Below, in pieces: positions 38,501-53,500 of a stretch of 64,000 nt of DNA (positions are counted from its first letter, which is position 1; each line of letters opens with the position of its first letter). This DNA comes from Motacilla alba alba (taxonomy: Eukaryota > Chordata > Aves > Passeriformes > Motacillidae), in contig NC_052021.1 in NCBI RefSeq assembly GCF_015832195.1, positions 24,348,286-24,412,285 on the forward strand. The letters are read 5' to 3'. Made by a program: the position numbers and the translations under genes. The notes under the pieces are model-generated. The model ran no database searches. It saw only the letters and a program-made list of their open reading frames with translations, and had not been told where the DNA came from.

Positions 38501-41500
38501 GCTAATTCCAAGAGGACTGGTAATCTCCAGAACTTCAAGTAAATGAATAATTAGCAACGGTAACAAAAATCCACCATATAGAAAGAGATGACCAAAAAGC
38601 TTAAACTTAACTTCACAAAACCTTAAATTTGTATTCAGTGAGAAATAACCCTCTAGAGTGAGATACACGGAATTGTGCAGAATTACTGCATATGGTGATT
38701 TTTCAGAAAGGATCTTATACATCAGTATCTTCTGTGTTCAGTTAAACCTTCTTAAAATACAGATTTATTACATTTCTCTCATATAAATCCTGCTACTGCC
38801 TCTTGCAAGCAATTCAGAATATGCTGACAAAATGTAGAAGCTATTAAATATTTTAATTTTTTATTTGTAGAATAAAAAAGTCAAATTTTTTTGTTCAACC
38901 AATATCATTACTCAAGCAATAAAATGACAATATCTCTACCCTACTACATACTTACTGCAAAGACAGCACTGGAAGTTTGGAAAGAAAAGTTCTGTGAACA
39001 ACCCGTGGAGCTTCAGCTTTGGTAACATCAAGGAAACAGATGTGACCTCTTTGGGTCCCTACAGCAACACTCTTGGAGGAGGGACAGCAAGCCATAGAAG
39101 TTGCCTAGTTGAGAAGTAGAAGATACTTAACAATTCAACATATTTTTATATATTATGCTATTTGCTAGTATGCATTTTCCTTTGCTATTTAAAATCCCTA
39201 AAATTTGAAGAAGAAACCACAAGTGGTTTATTTAAAAAACATGTTTTTAACAAAGAAAGTATTTAGAGACATAATGGAAATTTTATCTATGCTTTGTAGC
39301 GACACATCAAAACATAATTCTGTTCTTTACAGAGAAAAAACCATTATATCCACTCTCCAGATTTTAAGTGAAAAAAGTTTCACATAAATAAAACACTGAG
39401 TGCACTGTTGTGTGTACAGCTGCTATAGAAAGGGGTTTTTTTTCTTTACTATGTCAGATTTCAGGGTCTGAATGCATCTTAAATCAGCACAAAGCATTAA
39501 GAGTTTGAAATACGTTTATCAATTCAATTCTTAAAACCTGTTTTTCATTATCAGTCAAGGCATTTAGCTTTTATACTTTTGAAACTTTTCTGTTACTCAT
39601 TTAAAAAAAAAAGGAATACCATAAAAATTTAGATGTGCAAAGATGTGCTGAAGATGCATCACAAGGACATTTGGCTGAAATATTCCCTCTGCTTTGAAGT
39701 CAAGATAAAAACATGACAGGATTAGCTCAAGGAAACATTCTGAAAGATAATCTTTAAATCTCATTGATGGGTTGCTCAAAGACATTACTGAGCTTTCCTC
39801 AGCACTGATTGATGCAAATCTGTGGAATATTATGCTATCAACTAAAAAATATAGAAAATTTTAAGTATCAGTCATGATATAAGCTCCTGGTTACTTGTAC
39901 CTCTGTACCAAGGTTTATCTTGCTGAGGAAAGTTCCATCTTCCAAGGACCAAACTTGTACTTCACCTGAAATTGTTACAGACTGTTGAACAGAGAAAAAC
40001 AGAGTCAAAAGAGGATTAAATAACCAAATAGTCTGGAAGTGATTAGTGATCTCCTATAGAATACAGATTCAAATAATCACTGAGCATGGCAGATTAAGGG
40101 GGGACTTGGGATTATTTAACTTTTCATTAAATCCAGGTGCTGCAAGGTACACCTGCTTAGGGAATACTTTCAATAATTTTTGTGCATTCCTGCAGCTTCT
40201 AGCAGAATGAGACAATTTAGGGCAAAACTTGTTAACTGGATCAATATTAGCACTCCTGCCATCCTGCCAGCAATACAACAACCTGCTTATAATTTTATTT
40301 GCAAAGGAAAGGCCTTGAAGAGAGGTCTCATTTTCTCACATGAAAAATGATGGGTATCAAAACAAATCTTGAGTTCTTCCTATATCCAGGTAATTTTGTA
40401 ATTCCACAACTACAAGTAGCAAGGCTTACAAGAAGTAAGTCTACAGATCACTCAACCTTCACAGTACTCATACACAGTCAGGTAAAATTTAGCATTCCCA
40501 TGCTAATGATGAACAAAGAGATTCAGCCAATTTAATAGACAATGACCCCAGGTTTTCTAGGCTGGTTAACTGGAGAATTCATGGCCTCTAAATGAATTGG
40601 TGGCTAAGATATATGTCTTGCTGGAGTAAAAGATAGTGAAAAGCAAGGAATTTCTAAGAATGGACAGGTGCATGAGTAAAGGCCTTCTTTATCCCTGGAC
40701 TCAGCACAGAAGTATCTCTCTGGATGTTCCAATCTGTGCAGAGGGCTGAAAAGATCAGTAGCAATTGTTGGACAACATCAGTTCTCTGAACTGAATCCAT
40801 CTTTTTGCTCAGCTATCTTCCTGAACAATCTAAGTCACACAAATCAACATCAGAACCAATACAACATAAATTATCCAACCTGAAATCCAGTATAAAAGTT
40901 CTGACCCTTTTATAGACTATAGCTGAATGAATGCCATTTACTTCTTTAATGAGAAGTTACACAACTGTAACAAATATCAGAACAATCTGATTTCTGCAAG
41001 GCTTTTCATTTTGTGCCTTAGCAACATACTGGTTACCTGAAAAGAGCTATTATTCTACATTAGAAATAATACAATTACTTACCACACAGTAGTTGTTCCC
41101 TGGAGTAAGAAAATCAGCTGCCAGAAAACAGCTGCTGGATGTGTCCAAGAGTTTGACAGCCTCTCCACTATGGGCAGGTCTGTAACTATAGACTGTCCCC
41201 TGACAAATAAAGAGAAATAATCCATCACTGGGATATGAAACTCTTCATTAGAAGCTTTTGAAGACTTAAAAAAACTCTCCCATCTTTCTGAGCTTCACTC
41301 TTTGAACTTTTATATTTGACTCTAACCTGAGGTAAAATGTGCCCAGTACAATTCATCTGAGTTTAGTGGATTATATTAATTTACCCTGGCTAATGTTAGT
41401 TCCTTTTACAGCACTCCAGCTAACCATATTTTCAAGAAGTTTTGTTTCTCAAACTTGCTTTAATAAAGTAATTTAAACACACCCAATTTCATGTTACTCA

Positions 41501-44500
41501 AGAAATGAATGAATATTCTACACCAACACAAAACTTCATGTCTGTAGAGAGAACAACTCTTCTGCAGAGTCACAGTAGGTCTGATACACCCAAGCTACAC
41601 TTTTCTCCCTGTGCAGGCACACATCAAGCCTGGAATTCATGCCCAGTAGATCCATGACTTGGACACATGAGAGACCCTGAACAAGTACTCAACTGTACAC
41701 ACACAAGGATTTCTGTTGGGAAATCTCAACATTAGGTACTTTATATTCCACCATCTGTAGGAGACAATTGTTCTGTGCTTCATTAAAAGTCTTCCCAATT
41801 TTCAGTAAAAACACAGAATGGACTATGTTCACTTCTGATAGAATTTGTTGACTTGTGTGATTACATTAAACATTTTGTACTAACAGTATCAGCATACTCA
41901 TATAGAATCCCAGGAATATCCCGTTATGTAGGGCTGTTATCTCAAATGTTGTACCTGGTCAGTGACAAGCAGCAGACTGGTGTAATCAGGAGAAAATATG
42001 AGGCTGGATATGGGCTGTGAGATATCAGCACAGATTTTTATCTCATACTGCAGATCTTTGATGTGATAAAAGATTAAAATGCCCTCCTGTGCAGAAAAGT
42101 ACAAATCCACATGAGGTCTATGTCAGTTATACTATCTGGCAAACTAAACTGCAAGATCTTCAGAAAATCACTAGAGCAGCAGAGTTTAACTGCATCCCAT
42201 CACCAACAGTGTCTTTTTTCTTTAGTAGGTTTAAATAAAAAGCTGAGATAATAAATCTATTGAACATAAAGGTGTTCTTTAATACAATTCTTAGTGACAG
42301 TCCATGTTTGATAACAGCAGACTCTCTCATTAGATAATGTTTTTGATTTCATATTATTGTTTTTAGACAGTGTAAGAATTTGTCTCCCCCTTGAGCAGGA
42401 ATGTACAATGGCATTTTCAGATTGAGTTAGATATAGAGTTAGATTTTGTACAAAATAATTTGGCAATTCTATTGGCCATTTTCTCTCCTTTCCTATTTTG
42501 TCCATCCTTCTTTTCTGTTTCTCTACAATATTCTTAAATGAAACCAGGACTGTCCTCTTTTATTGCTTCTTTGAGTAGAAAAATGGAATCCTTTCACACT
42601 CTGCTCTCTTGTTGCAAGCCTTAACAAAGTAATATAGTCAACACCAGAGAGGAGCTCTATGGTCCTGCAGCCCCTCACTTTTTCCTAACTCCTGTCTTTG
42701 CAGTGAACTCTGCAAATATACTCCATTTAAATGTAGTTTTTCCCACACTTAGAGTAAGCTAAAAGCACAAAGGATGCCTTACATGTCCAGCTGCATACAG
42801 TCCCTCATTACAAAATGCCATGGCAAGTAAAACTGGTTTTTGCAGATTGCTTGGTTTGAGACCTGAAAGCACAAAACCAACATAAAATATCCAATTTAAT
42901 TTATTTCAACAATGCGTTGCAACTCCAAATCCGGGATAATTTACTATTTATTTGTGAGTAAAAGGATCATAGAGTCATTTAGATTGGAAGGGATCTTAGA
43001 AGTCCTCTAATCCAACCTCCTGCACAGCACAGAGCCGATGTCAAACTCAGAACCAACTTCAAAGTTGAATTATGTTGCCCAGACTCATATCAGCTAAGGT
43101 TTGAATATACCCAAACATGGAAATTCCGTATCGTCTCTGGGCAATTTGTCCCAATGTCTGACTACCTTTACTGTGAAAGTATTTATTTCCTAAAATATAC
43201 CCAGAATTCCTGTTGATCCAAACCATGTTCTTTGGTTGTATCTTCTCTGTAACCTTTCATTGGATAGCTAAAGCAATAGTAAAATCTCTCATTTCCTTTT
43301 CTCCAGGCTGAACAGTTTTCTCACACCAAATTTGCATGTAATGTACTAAGACTGTAACAACCTTTGTGGAAATGTGCTGAACTTCATCCATCCTTTTTTG
43401 TACTGTGGTGCCCAAAACAAAGTGTTTGAGACAAACCCCTAAATCCTAACTCAGATAAATTATGAGTGATTGCAGTACTAAAGAAATGCTAAAACTAAGC
43501 AGTAGGGAACCTCTTCTAGCACCACTTATTCCAATTTAAATTAGAATGAACACAATTTTTTTCCACTGTCACTGTTCCTCCTGAGGCTTTTATTTTGGCT
43601 GGCTCTTAGCAGAAAAGCTATTAATCTTTTGTCATGTAAACACACATAAGATTGCCAACAATGTGTCTTGCAGAGGCCAGTGTGGGATGAGTTTTTCTAA
43701 CCAGTGGCTTCCAGCTGCACTCACATATTATTACTCCCAGACATCAGCAGTGCTGCCTAAAAATCTATCAGCTTCATTTGAACATGGAAATACCTTTCTT
43801 TCTCTGCACTTCACTACGAATGTAGGACACCACATCTGCTATTTTCTGCATGAACTCTGCACAAAAGAAAACAATTTATAATGTCAACCTTGTTTGTAGA
43901 TTAGTATTGCAAAACAAGTCAGTTGCATTCCACTCTATCCAACAAAAAGCCAGGTTCAGTATGCCAAATGAAAATGTGCATTCTTCCTCAATATCTACCA
44001 TTTCTGCCATCTGTGCATCAGAGCAAGCACAGTTCTGTTATTCAGTTTACAGCTGTAACAAGGAGATAACATGGACTTGGTGTGGAGAGTGGTTCAGATG
44101 CAGATTTATCTTCCTTCTAGTACCAAGCTATGGTACTCTTATTTCTAACAATGATTTTTTTTTTTAGATACACTTACAAGGAAAATTCAGCCACTCTGAA
44201 AACAATGCTTAAGTGAAATGTTGTGGCTGCTTATGATTCTGTTTGCAACACCATATCAGGAATTCAGCATGTGCTTAAAGCTGGCCATGTACTTAAGCAT
44301 TCTGCTAAACAGATACAGATTGCAGTCTGTTTTAAATTAAACAGCAGTTTCAGTATAATATAAATACAAAGCATTTTGTTATACAGTTTTAGGACAGGAC
44401 TCAAAGATGAACACACAGGCCAAGAAAAAGCCCAAATGGCCAATATTCTTGTTGCCTTCTAGTCAACTGATAAAAACAGTTCTGGTCACACCTCAGGTCT

Positions 44501-47500
44501 TTATTTCTTCATGATTTCCAACTCTTGATTTGCTAAATTTAGAAGTCTGACAGTTTCAAAAAGAGAAATGATGCTGGTTTGTTAGATTGTTTTAAAAGCA
44601 GCCTTCCATTTTGGTGTTAACTATCAAAAATGAAGTCAAGGTATTTTGCTGCATCTTAAAAAATCCTGTACTATATGTAAACAGAAGAAAATAAGATTAC
44701 CAGGAGATTATCTGTTACCACTGACTCAGTGTTTGTCAGGGAAACAGCTCTATGTAAGGGAGAAGTATATTCCAGTACCCCTCCTAGCCCTGAACAAAGT
44801 ATGAACTTCATGTGCACCAGAGGACTGACACCTTCCATCCTGTCAAAGGATGATGGGGTACAGACTGCCTAAGGAACAATTTTTGCTGGCTGTATCTCAG
44901 CATCCTCCATTCAGGAGCCCTCTGAATGGGCACAGAAGGGTAGTGGCATTTAGCAGAGGATACACCTCAGGATTCCCAGAGAAAGAAGGTCTGAAATGGG
45001 CTGCCCTTGACATGAAACTGCAGTCAGTCATAGCCTGCTAAAGGTCCCCATGAAAAAAGACAGGTGGGAATACATATAGGGCACACAAACCACACTGGTG
45101 AGTTGCAATCAATCAGAGGTCCTCCCATTCCAGAATAAATTAAAATCAGATTTCTTTGATTGAAGCCAAAGATATCTTCTATTCACTCTCTGTGCTTCAT
45201 CCATTCTGCATAAAGCTTGGCAGTGTTTGCAGCCTTGTATTCATTATAAAATAGTCTAAGTTAGGGCTTCAGTTTTGTTTTTTGAAGACTCATGAACCCT
45301 CTAAGATCAGTTCCAACTTTATCTAACACAGCAAATGAAGACTATCCAACATTTCATAGAAAATAAATTATTTGTACTTAACTAATAGTTAAGTACCAAT
45401 AAATTTTTTCACAATAGTAAAAATATTACTGGTATTAGTGCTACTATTAGTAGCTGGTATACTAATAGTTCAATATTAATCTAGTAGGGCTGGTTAATAA
45501 GATCTGGACTCCAGGAAATATAGTTAATTTAATAAATTTTGATGTATTTACAGTTTTTTTGGGGTTCTTTTTGGATTTTTTTCGTTTTTTTTTTTTTACG
45601 AAGAAAAATGAAAGTCAGTTATTGAGTGTTAAAAACATCCCCCCCAGAATCTCAAAAGACATTCTCATATGTTTACTCTACTAATAAAAAAATAGGGTTC
45701 TACAAACCAGCTTTATAATTTCTGTAAGGTACCCAATAGAAGAACAAAAGAAAGCCCAAAAAGCTTTCACCTATCTTTCTTCCCTGCTTGAATGAAACAC
45801 TCTCAGCTATTTCTTACCAGGTGGAGCTTTTTGTTGAAGAACAGAAACACTGTATTGCTCAGCATCAATTGCCAAAACATATCCTTCTTTACAGCCCATG
45901 TATATTTCTGAGGCTGCAGTCCAGCAGTGGGCAGTGGGATGCACTGAAGTTTTAATACAATTTCTAGGCTTCAGCATGAAAATAAACAAGTTCAATCAAC
46001 AATGGACAAATATCTGTACAAGCTGTTACATACATTTCAAGATAAGAAAAAAAAAATTACCTCAAAAAATCATTACCTCATAGAGTCTGGCATCATGTTT
46101 AACATCAGCATTATTTTATTCAGTCATCCCTTCACTGAAGCCAGTAACTTGACAGAGAACATTCTCCAAAAAAGTCTATGTCTGTAGATAGTGGTGGAGA
46201 ACTTACTTCTCCCTCTAGAAACTTGTTGACATGATGAATCATATTTTCAATTAAAAACTATATATTTTTAAATTTGCATTTGTCTGGATTTATTCTCTAG
46301 CACTTGCATCTGTTACAAGTTTATCTCTAGCTTGGAAATCCCTCCAGTATCTTCCCTATCCTCACAAAGATACTGACCCACCATAACAAGGGCATTTCCC
46401 AAACTTTTACTGATAGAATTATGATAAAATTCAATACACTGAGCCCCTAAAGGATTCTTTAAATATCAGAAGGGCACTAGAAGTCCCAATTTAAATGGTT
46501 ACTTATTATGACCTGACCACAACAAATATCTTGCAAACTGCTTTTTAGAATATTCTTCCACTTTATAGCCAAAATGTGCACATGTGGTTCTTGCATACCT
46601 GGCAGTACTAAAACACATTTTGTTTGAACAGCTTATCTTATTGCATAATCCAAATTGTTCTGTAAAACAGCTTTGTCAATCCTTGTGTCATCTGCAAATA
46701 AGTGCTGGAAATATCCCTGACCTGGACTTCCCATGTGCCTTGAATTCCATTTTGCTAAAATAACTCTCATAAATCTGTCCTCCATAAAACAGGAAGAACA
46801 GAACTTCTCCAGCAAATATTATTAAAGACAGAGAGTGGCCTGTTCAGATACAACAGTAACAGAGGTCATAAAAATACCATGACAGAAAGAACCAGATTAA
46901 AGAGAATTCAGGGAGGGGAAGAGGGGGACAAAACACAAGAAAACCTTGGGAGAACATTTAAAAGAGAGGATTCAAAGCATCATGCAGGTGTGCAGAAGTG
47001 GTGAGGATCACTAAACAATATGATGGATGAAAAAAAAGAAGGTTCTATGTATGATTCTGTAAAACACCTTCTGTCTCACTAAAGGTTCCATAAAAAGAGA
47101 AAATATGGATGGACTTCTGATGAAAACATAGGACAGAGATCCATAAGTACCTAGATTTCATTAGCAAAATATACCAAGCCCTTGTTATATGATTCTGGGT
47201 AAGTAACTTACATTCTATTTATTTATACTTACAAAGCGTTTTTAGTTTCTCAGGGGAAAAATGCTACTGGAATAAAGTATATTAATATTTACTTCATAAA
47301 TCAAATATGGCTGATAGTAACAAATTTATAGCAAATAGGGCTTTACATCACCCAGAAAAACATCCAATATAGGCATTTTCACTGATTTTATAAGGCTTGA
47401 ACATCACAAATCTTTGGGAAGGTCGTAACTGAACATCTGAAAAACAGAAGCTTTCTGGGTAAACACAATTTCTGCAGTGTTTCTTTATACCTTCTGCCAT

Positions 47501-50500
47501 GACTGTTTTTACACAAAAAATAAGGTAACCCTAGGATGAGATAACGTAAATTCCAAACCAGGTTGCTTCTTGGACTGTGCAAGGGTATGGTGGTGCATAA
47601 TAATAATAATAATAATAATGCTGTCTTTCTTTGAATTTCTCTCCCTTTTGAGTAGCACCTCATCAGTGGGAAAAAATCCATTATGGATCCTTGCCACAAA
47701 AAGTTTTATAAAAAGACAATGGAATAAAATTGGTGCTAGAGATGAAATCAATTAAAATGGGCTTGATTGTCCCACTCTGCTCTGCACTGAGGCTGCCTCA
47801 CCTTGTATATTGTGAGCAGTTTTGGTCATTGCAATATTAGAAAGATAATAAACTATTAGAGAATATCCAAAGGAGAGCTAGGAAGATAGTAAAGGGTCTA
47901 GAGGGGGAGTCATATAAAGAGCAGCTGAAGTCTTTTGGTCTTTTCAGTCTGGAGAAAGAGACAGAGGGGAGACCTCACTGCAGTTACAACTTCCTTGTGA
48001 GGGGAAGAGCAGGGACAGACACTGATCTCTGCTCTGTGGTGACAGTGACAGGACCCGAGGGAATGGCCTGTATCAGGGGAGGTTTAGGTTGGACATTAGA
48101 GAAAGATTCTTCACCAGAGGCTGGCTGGGCATTGGAAGAGGCTCTCCAGGAAGTGGTCACAGCACCAAGGCTGACAAGAGTTCAAGAAGAGTTTGGACAA
48201 CACCCTCAGGGACAGGGTGTGACTCCTGGGGATGGTCCTGTGCAGGGCCAGGAGTTGGACTCGATGATCCTTCCAACCCAGCATATTCTGTGATTCTGTG
48301 GTAAAGCATATTTAGAAAACTCTGATCGAGAAAAATCTCATGCAAGGAAGAAAAGCATGGAAAGCTGTAGGATTCAATCCTTTCCCTTTGCTGCCCCGCT
48401 GTGGTTACACTTGGGTACATAGCCAGCCTCAGGACGTGGTTCTGGAGCATGGAACACCGAGACACTTCAAGAGGCAAACCAGCCCACTGGGCTTGCTTTT
48501 CAGTGCTGGGCTGTTGGAAAGAGGTGCTTAACTTGACAGGACAATCATAGGCATGTGATTTCCTTCCAGTGTCAGGGCTTAGAAGATCTAAGAGGGCTCA
48601 GTTTTTCCACTTGGTTGGAGATGGAGTTTATGTGCACAGGCATGCATGGAGGAGAGAATTAGTGCTGTAAGGCACAATAAATTCAAGTCCTAAAAAAAAT
48701 TATTCAGCCACCATATCCTGGAGCAAGGTGAAAACATGCCAGAAACAGATTCATTGCCTCCCAGTGTTAAACTGTGAGTGCAGAACCTCACAGTTTAGTA
48801 CATGGGAAACAACGTACCACCACAACAACAAAAGGAACAAGAGCCTGTATTTCTGAAAAAAAACCCATTTCATTTCTAAACAACTTGTTCCTTACCTACC
48901 AATACTGACAACCAAAATACACCCATCCAAGAAAACTGGACAGTAAATATCTATCAAAATATTTACCATATTATTTGAAAGAAAAGGAAATCTTCAATGA
49001 AGACTATTAGAACAGTTTACTCTTACTCCAGAAATATTTCTATGGATAAGGAGAACATAATCACATTGAAGGTGCTAAAAAGAAATCTGCGTTTTTCTGA
49101 AGGCAGCTGGGAATGCAAAGATCCTATAGAGATCTCTAGTAGATATATCTAGCATGGTTGAAAGCACAAACTTTTCCATGTGGAAAAGTCCCCAGCAGGG
49201 TTCTGCAAGTTCAAGCATAAGAACCTACTACTACTGCACAGAATGGCATCCATTCAAGGACAAATTCTATTAAGCCTCAGACCTAACACAAGAACTGTTT
49301 TTTCTCCAGTACTTCTTGCAATTCACTTTACAGAATAAAAGACCAAGTGGGTTTTGCAGAGCTCATCATCTGCACATAACCTAAGAGGCAGTAAGGCAGA
49401 AGAAAATGGCAAAGCCCCAGATGAGCATATATTATCTTCACTTTCTATGTTCTAAGTGATCTCAACTATGAAGAGTTCACATGTATTTAGAATCAATAAA
49501 GGATTTTTTTTTCTAGTTCTTGATTGTCCTGAAAACCATAGGAAACTAGTTACACAGTTAAAAACCTCTACCATTGTGAAAGCATGAAGCAACAGAAAGA
49601 TGATGAAATCAGAAAAACATAGTTTCCTGGTTTTACTTTTTGACTCTACTTCATACACGAATACAGAGCTCCCATTTGTTCATTGAGCAGATGTAGTGTA
49701 TAATGCCAGAGTCATCTCATGAATGCCAGTTTTAGTGTCTCATATACATCACAAATAGAAATTGATGGTCTTAATCTAAGAAGAGTATCCCAGATTTGCA
49801 AATTAAATGTTTTCACACTTCTAGTTGGTAGTCACGTGAAAGTAAATTTCAAACAAAATGAGAAGACTTCCAAAGCCTCTAAAAAGAGGCGCCTCAAGGG
49901 AGGATAAAAAGTAAAAAATCAAATACAAGTGAGACAAATGGCAAGATCCAACACTTACAGTGGTATGGAAATGTATTTCAGAAGCAGGGGTTTCTGTCTG
50001 GAAAAAAGCCTTCAATGTTTTCATAGCTTGAGACATTTTCAACGTCAAGAAGAAAGCAATCCCAAAGGGAAGCAAGGATATGTGAGGGTTACCATGAGTT
50101 TAGCATGGGAATAAGTTTTCAAGTTTCAGCAGGTCATTTTAGCTTGGGCACGGTTAAATGCTGACACACTTCATACTGCTTCTGGGACAGAGATTCAAAC
50201 CTCCACTGCACAGATATATGCTAGGAGCTGTGGCAAACATCTCAACATTGTACTGCACTATGCAGCAGCATTGTGCCTTCTCAGTCTCCTGGCAAAATGG
50301 ATTTCAAAAATACTGTTGAGGTAACAGATCCATTTACTGGGTTTAACCTATTTAATAAGCATTAAAATGATGAATTTATTAACACCTATTTGTACAGAAA
50401 ATATAATAACTTGCAATAGTAAAAAGGAAAAAAATTCAGTAACTACCACAAACGTTTCTGCTTCATCTCCTTCCAGTCCAGCAATGGCTGAAACTGGCAA

Positions 50501-53500
50501 ATCAGGGCCATAGTATGGATCATCATTACGAGAAGATGGGAAAAACAAATCCTCATGAGGACTCATGGCCCCATGCTCATCAGGGAGTTCCACAGGGCTG
50601 TGAAAAGGCAAAAGACACAGTATGAGGAGAAGAAATATGAATAGCAACCACTGATACAAAATGAAGAAGCTGTTTTCAAAATGGGCTTTATTTCTGCAAA
50701 TTAAATGGAGGAAAAGTGAGTATGCCTATGTATTCACATATACATTCTGTAATGCCAAAAGGCAAAAACTCTTCAGTATTTTTTTCAGATCACAAATTAA
50801 GGCCTTGTTTATACTTTCATTAGTGTAACTGTGAATGTGGCAATATGTTGATTACATTAATAGTTAATGAGATTAAACACAGCTGGCAATGGTAGAGTAG
50901 CTGCCACCTTGAAGCACAGGTTTTATAAGCCAACAACTCCAACTTGAGTGATACATGTTACTTTTACACCAACTTCAAAACACATTTTGGCAGAAATAAA
51001 TTCTAGTTTTCCTGGGCACAGTGAATTGCATTTATAAAGCCATGCTCTCTGGACCTGTAAATTAGCCACAGAAGCTGAAAATCACATCGAAAACTGATAC
51101 AGCTTTTGGTACAATTTGTGATTACAAGAAGATATAGTTTAACTATGCTTACTAGGAACAAATTGATCCAAATTTGGTAGTTTCATAGCTACAAAAGCAA
51201 TGCTCAAGAGAGCCATGTACAGAAAAGCAGTCCAGGCACTATCTTTATTCAGTCACACAGCTTTTGATCAAGGCTGCCAAAGCAGCTGATTAGTATTAGC
51301 TTCATGGTGTGCATAATCTGGTCATGTGAGTACTAAGAAATGAAATCATAAATTTAATTCACTTGATTGACTAGACAGATTTATAGTGGTTGTGATTTAG
51401 TAATTACTGGCTGCAATACCTAGGTGAACTAAGTGGGACTAAATCCTTTGCAAATAGATGTGTGTTGCTAGTCTTTATTATTAAAATATATTTATAGATG
51501 TTGCTCTTAGCCTGAGGGGTGTTCCACTCACTGTCGTGTAAGGAGATGCTCGTCCTTGCTCCTTTCAATGCACCAGATGGTAACTGAGCTCTCAGCAACA
51601 AAACACAGCTGCTGCCAATTCATGGGGTTAAAACTCAGAGAGGTTCCTGTTAGCCCTGGCTGAGACTCACTGCACAGGAGGATATTTTCTTGCCAGTTCC
51701 TTCATTAAGGAGAATAAAAGAAAATCAAATCCATTAAACAGGGAAAAAGCATTAGAGCCAAAGATCTGGATGTGATTAGGACTGATGTTCAAGATCCAGT
51801 TTGGAAAACAAATACTTTGTCACTGACAAAAAATTTCTGCTGTCAAAACAATACGGTCCTCTTGAGATGAAAAGGATGTGGTTAATTGGCCACGCATAAA
51901 ATTATTACTGCTAGAAAATGATTGAATAACTGACATTTTAGAAACATTATCAGTGACTCCCTTTTGTGAAAAGACCAATGGTCATGAGAAACAGATTTTT
52001 TTCATTAGCTCCATCAGCAACTACTAAAATGGGCCCAAACAATTAACTCTTCAGCACCCCAGCCTTGCTTTTCCAATCTTTAACATAATGACTGTAGTGC
52101 TTGCAGCTAGAAGGTGTGATAATGAGAAAACAAACCACATTCAGCCTATGATTATCTATGGATTAATTACCTAGATAATACAGTAATTGTCTTGTGAGTG
52201 CAGACATACAAGCAATGGCTGCATTAACTAACTTGGCCACAGAAACCAGGGCAGTTTGTGTGGGGCTGTTACGTGTAGCTAGCTGCTTTCTGCTGACTTT
52301 TCTTTTGTCCAGTATAACCTATTTTATGATCGCCTCATCTAATTTTCATATTTTTCAATATTCAGATTATTATTTGATGCTATTTGCATTTTTAGGTGCT
52401 ATCCAAGAACTGATTAACATCATTTGAAGAAAATGGTTCAAATTGTTTCTTAATTTATTGGACAATCTATCTGACTGTTAATCTAAATATCATTTATAGC
52501 TTTAGTATTTGTCTTTATTGCTGAGAGGAGAAATGTAAAATGCACACACTGCTGTAAATAGATTCAGTATAATCCCTTAGCCTGGCTGTAAAAAATTCAC
52601 TCACAGAAACGATCACGAAGCAAACAATGGTTAACATTTACAGCATATGCAAAAAGTGGGAATTATCCACACATATACAGTTGCCCTCATTAAAATTACA
52701 GGAAGCTATAAACTACAATTCTGACTTTTGCAGATATCAGCTTATCTTGCTTTCTAAAGACCTGTCAGCATGTTCTTGTCTCATACCTACCAGATAACAC
52801 CAACAGGGTTATACTGTAGATAATTTACTAAGATCTGAAACTATGGTGAAACATGTATCTGAAAAGGAATCTGACATTAAGTTTCTCCTTCAAACAGCAA
52901 AGAATAAATATCAGGGATAAAATATCTCAGATGAAAGGCAGCTTTTAGCTATCCATAAGCTCTTTATATTTTGAGACTAACATCTTTCAAAACATCTCTT
53001 ACACCTCGGATTCCAAACTAGCTGCTTAAAGTACTGGGGCTGTACAATTGTCATATAGTCATGACATCTAATGCTCTACACTGTGATTTCTGACCTTTAT
53101 ACACACATATCTTCAATGAATGCACAATATAATCCAATCACAAAAATGAAGGTCCTGATTTCACGCTAAATTCACACACCTCTGTTCAAATTACTACACA
53201 TTCTAAGCTTAATAGTCTAATGTAATTGTATTTTGTTACTAAATTCTTTGTGACTTAGGATGGTTTTTATGACAATTACCTGCTGATAGTTGTAACACGC
53301 TGATTCAAACTGGTTAAAATTGTTTGACCTCGGAAATTACCACTACTTTAAAGCATTTAAACACTTCTAGGTATTTCTGGTTTTAAGAATAATCTAGAGA
53401 GGTCTTTCAGGATGGTGCATTTTTGTTTAAGAGCACACAATGAACACACTGGACCATGTGTGTTACTTCTGCTGTAGGTGACAAGTGTGTCAGCTGTCAG

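Noticed and set aside
38282..38722. Minus-strand open frame of 146 codons between CFAP43 exons 11 and 12
   Set aside because: Low-complexity, hydrophobic, no splice fit, and exons 11 and 12 already join in phase without it.
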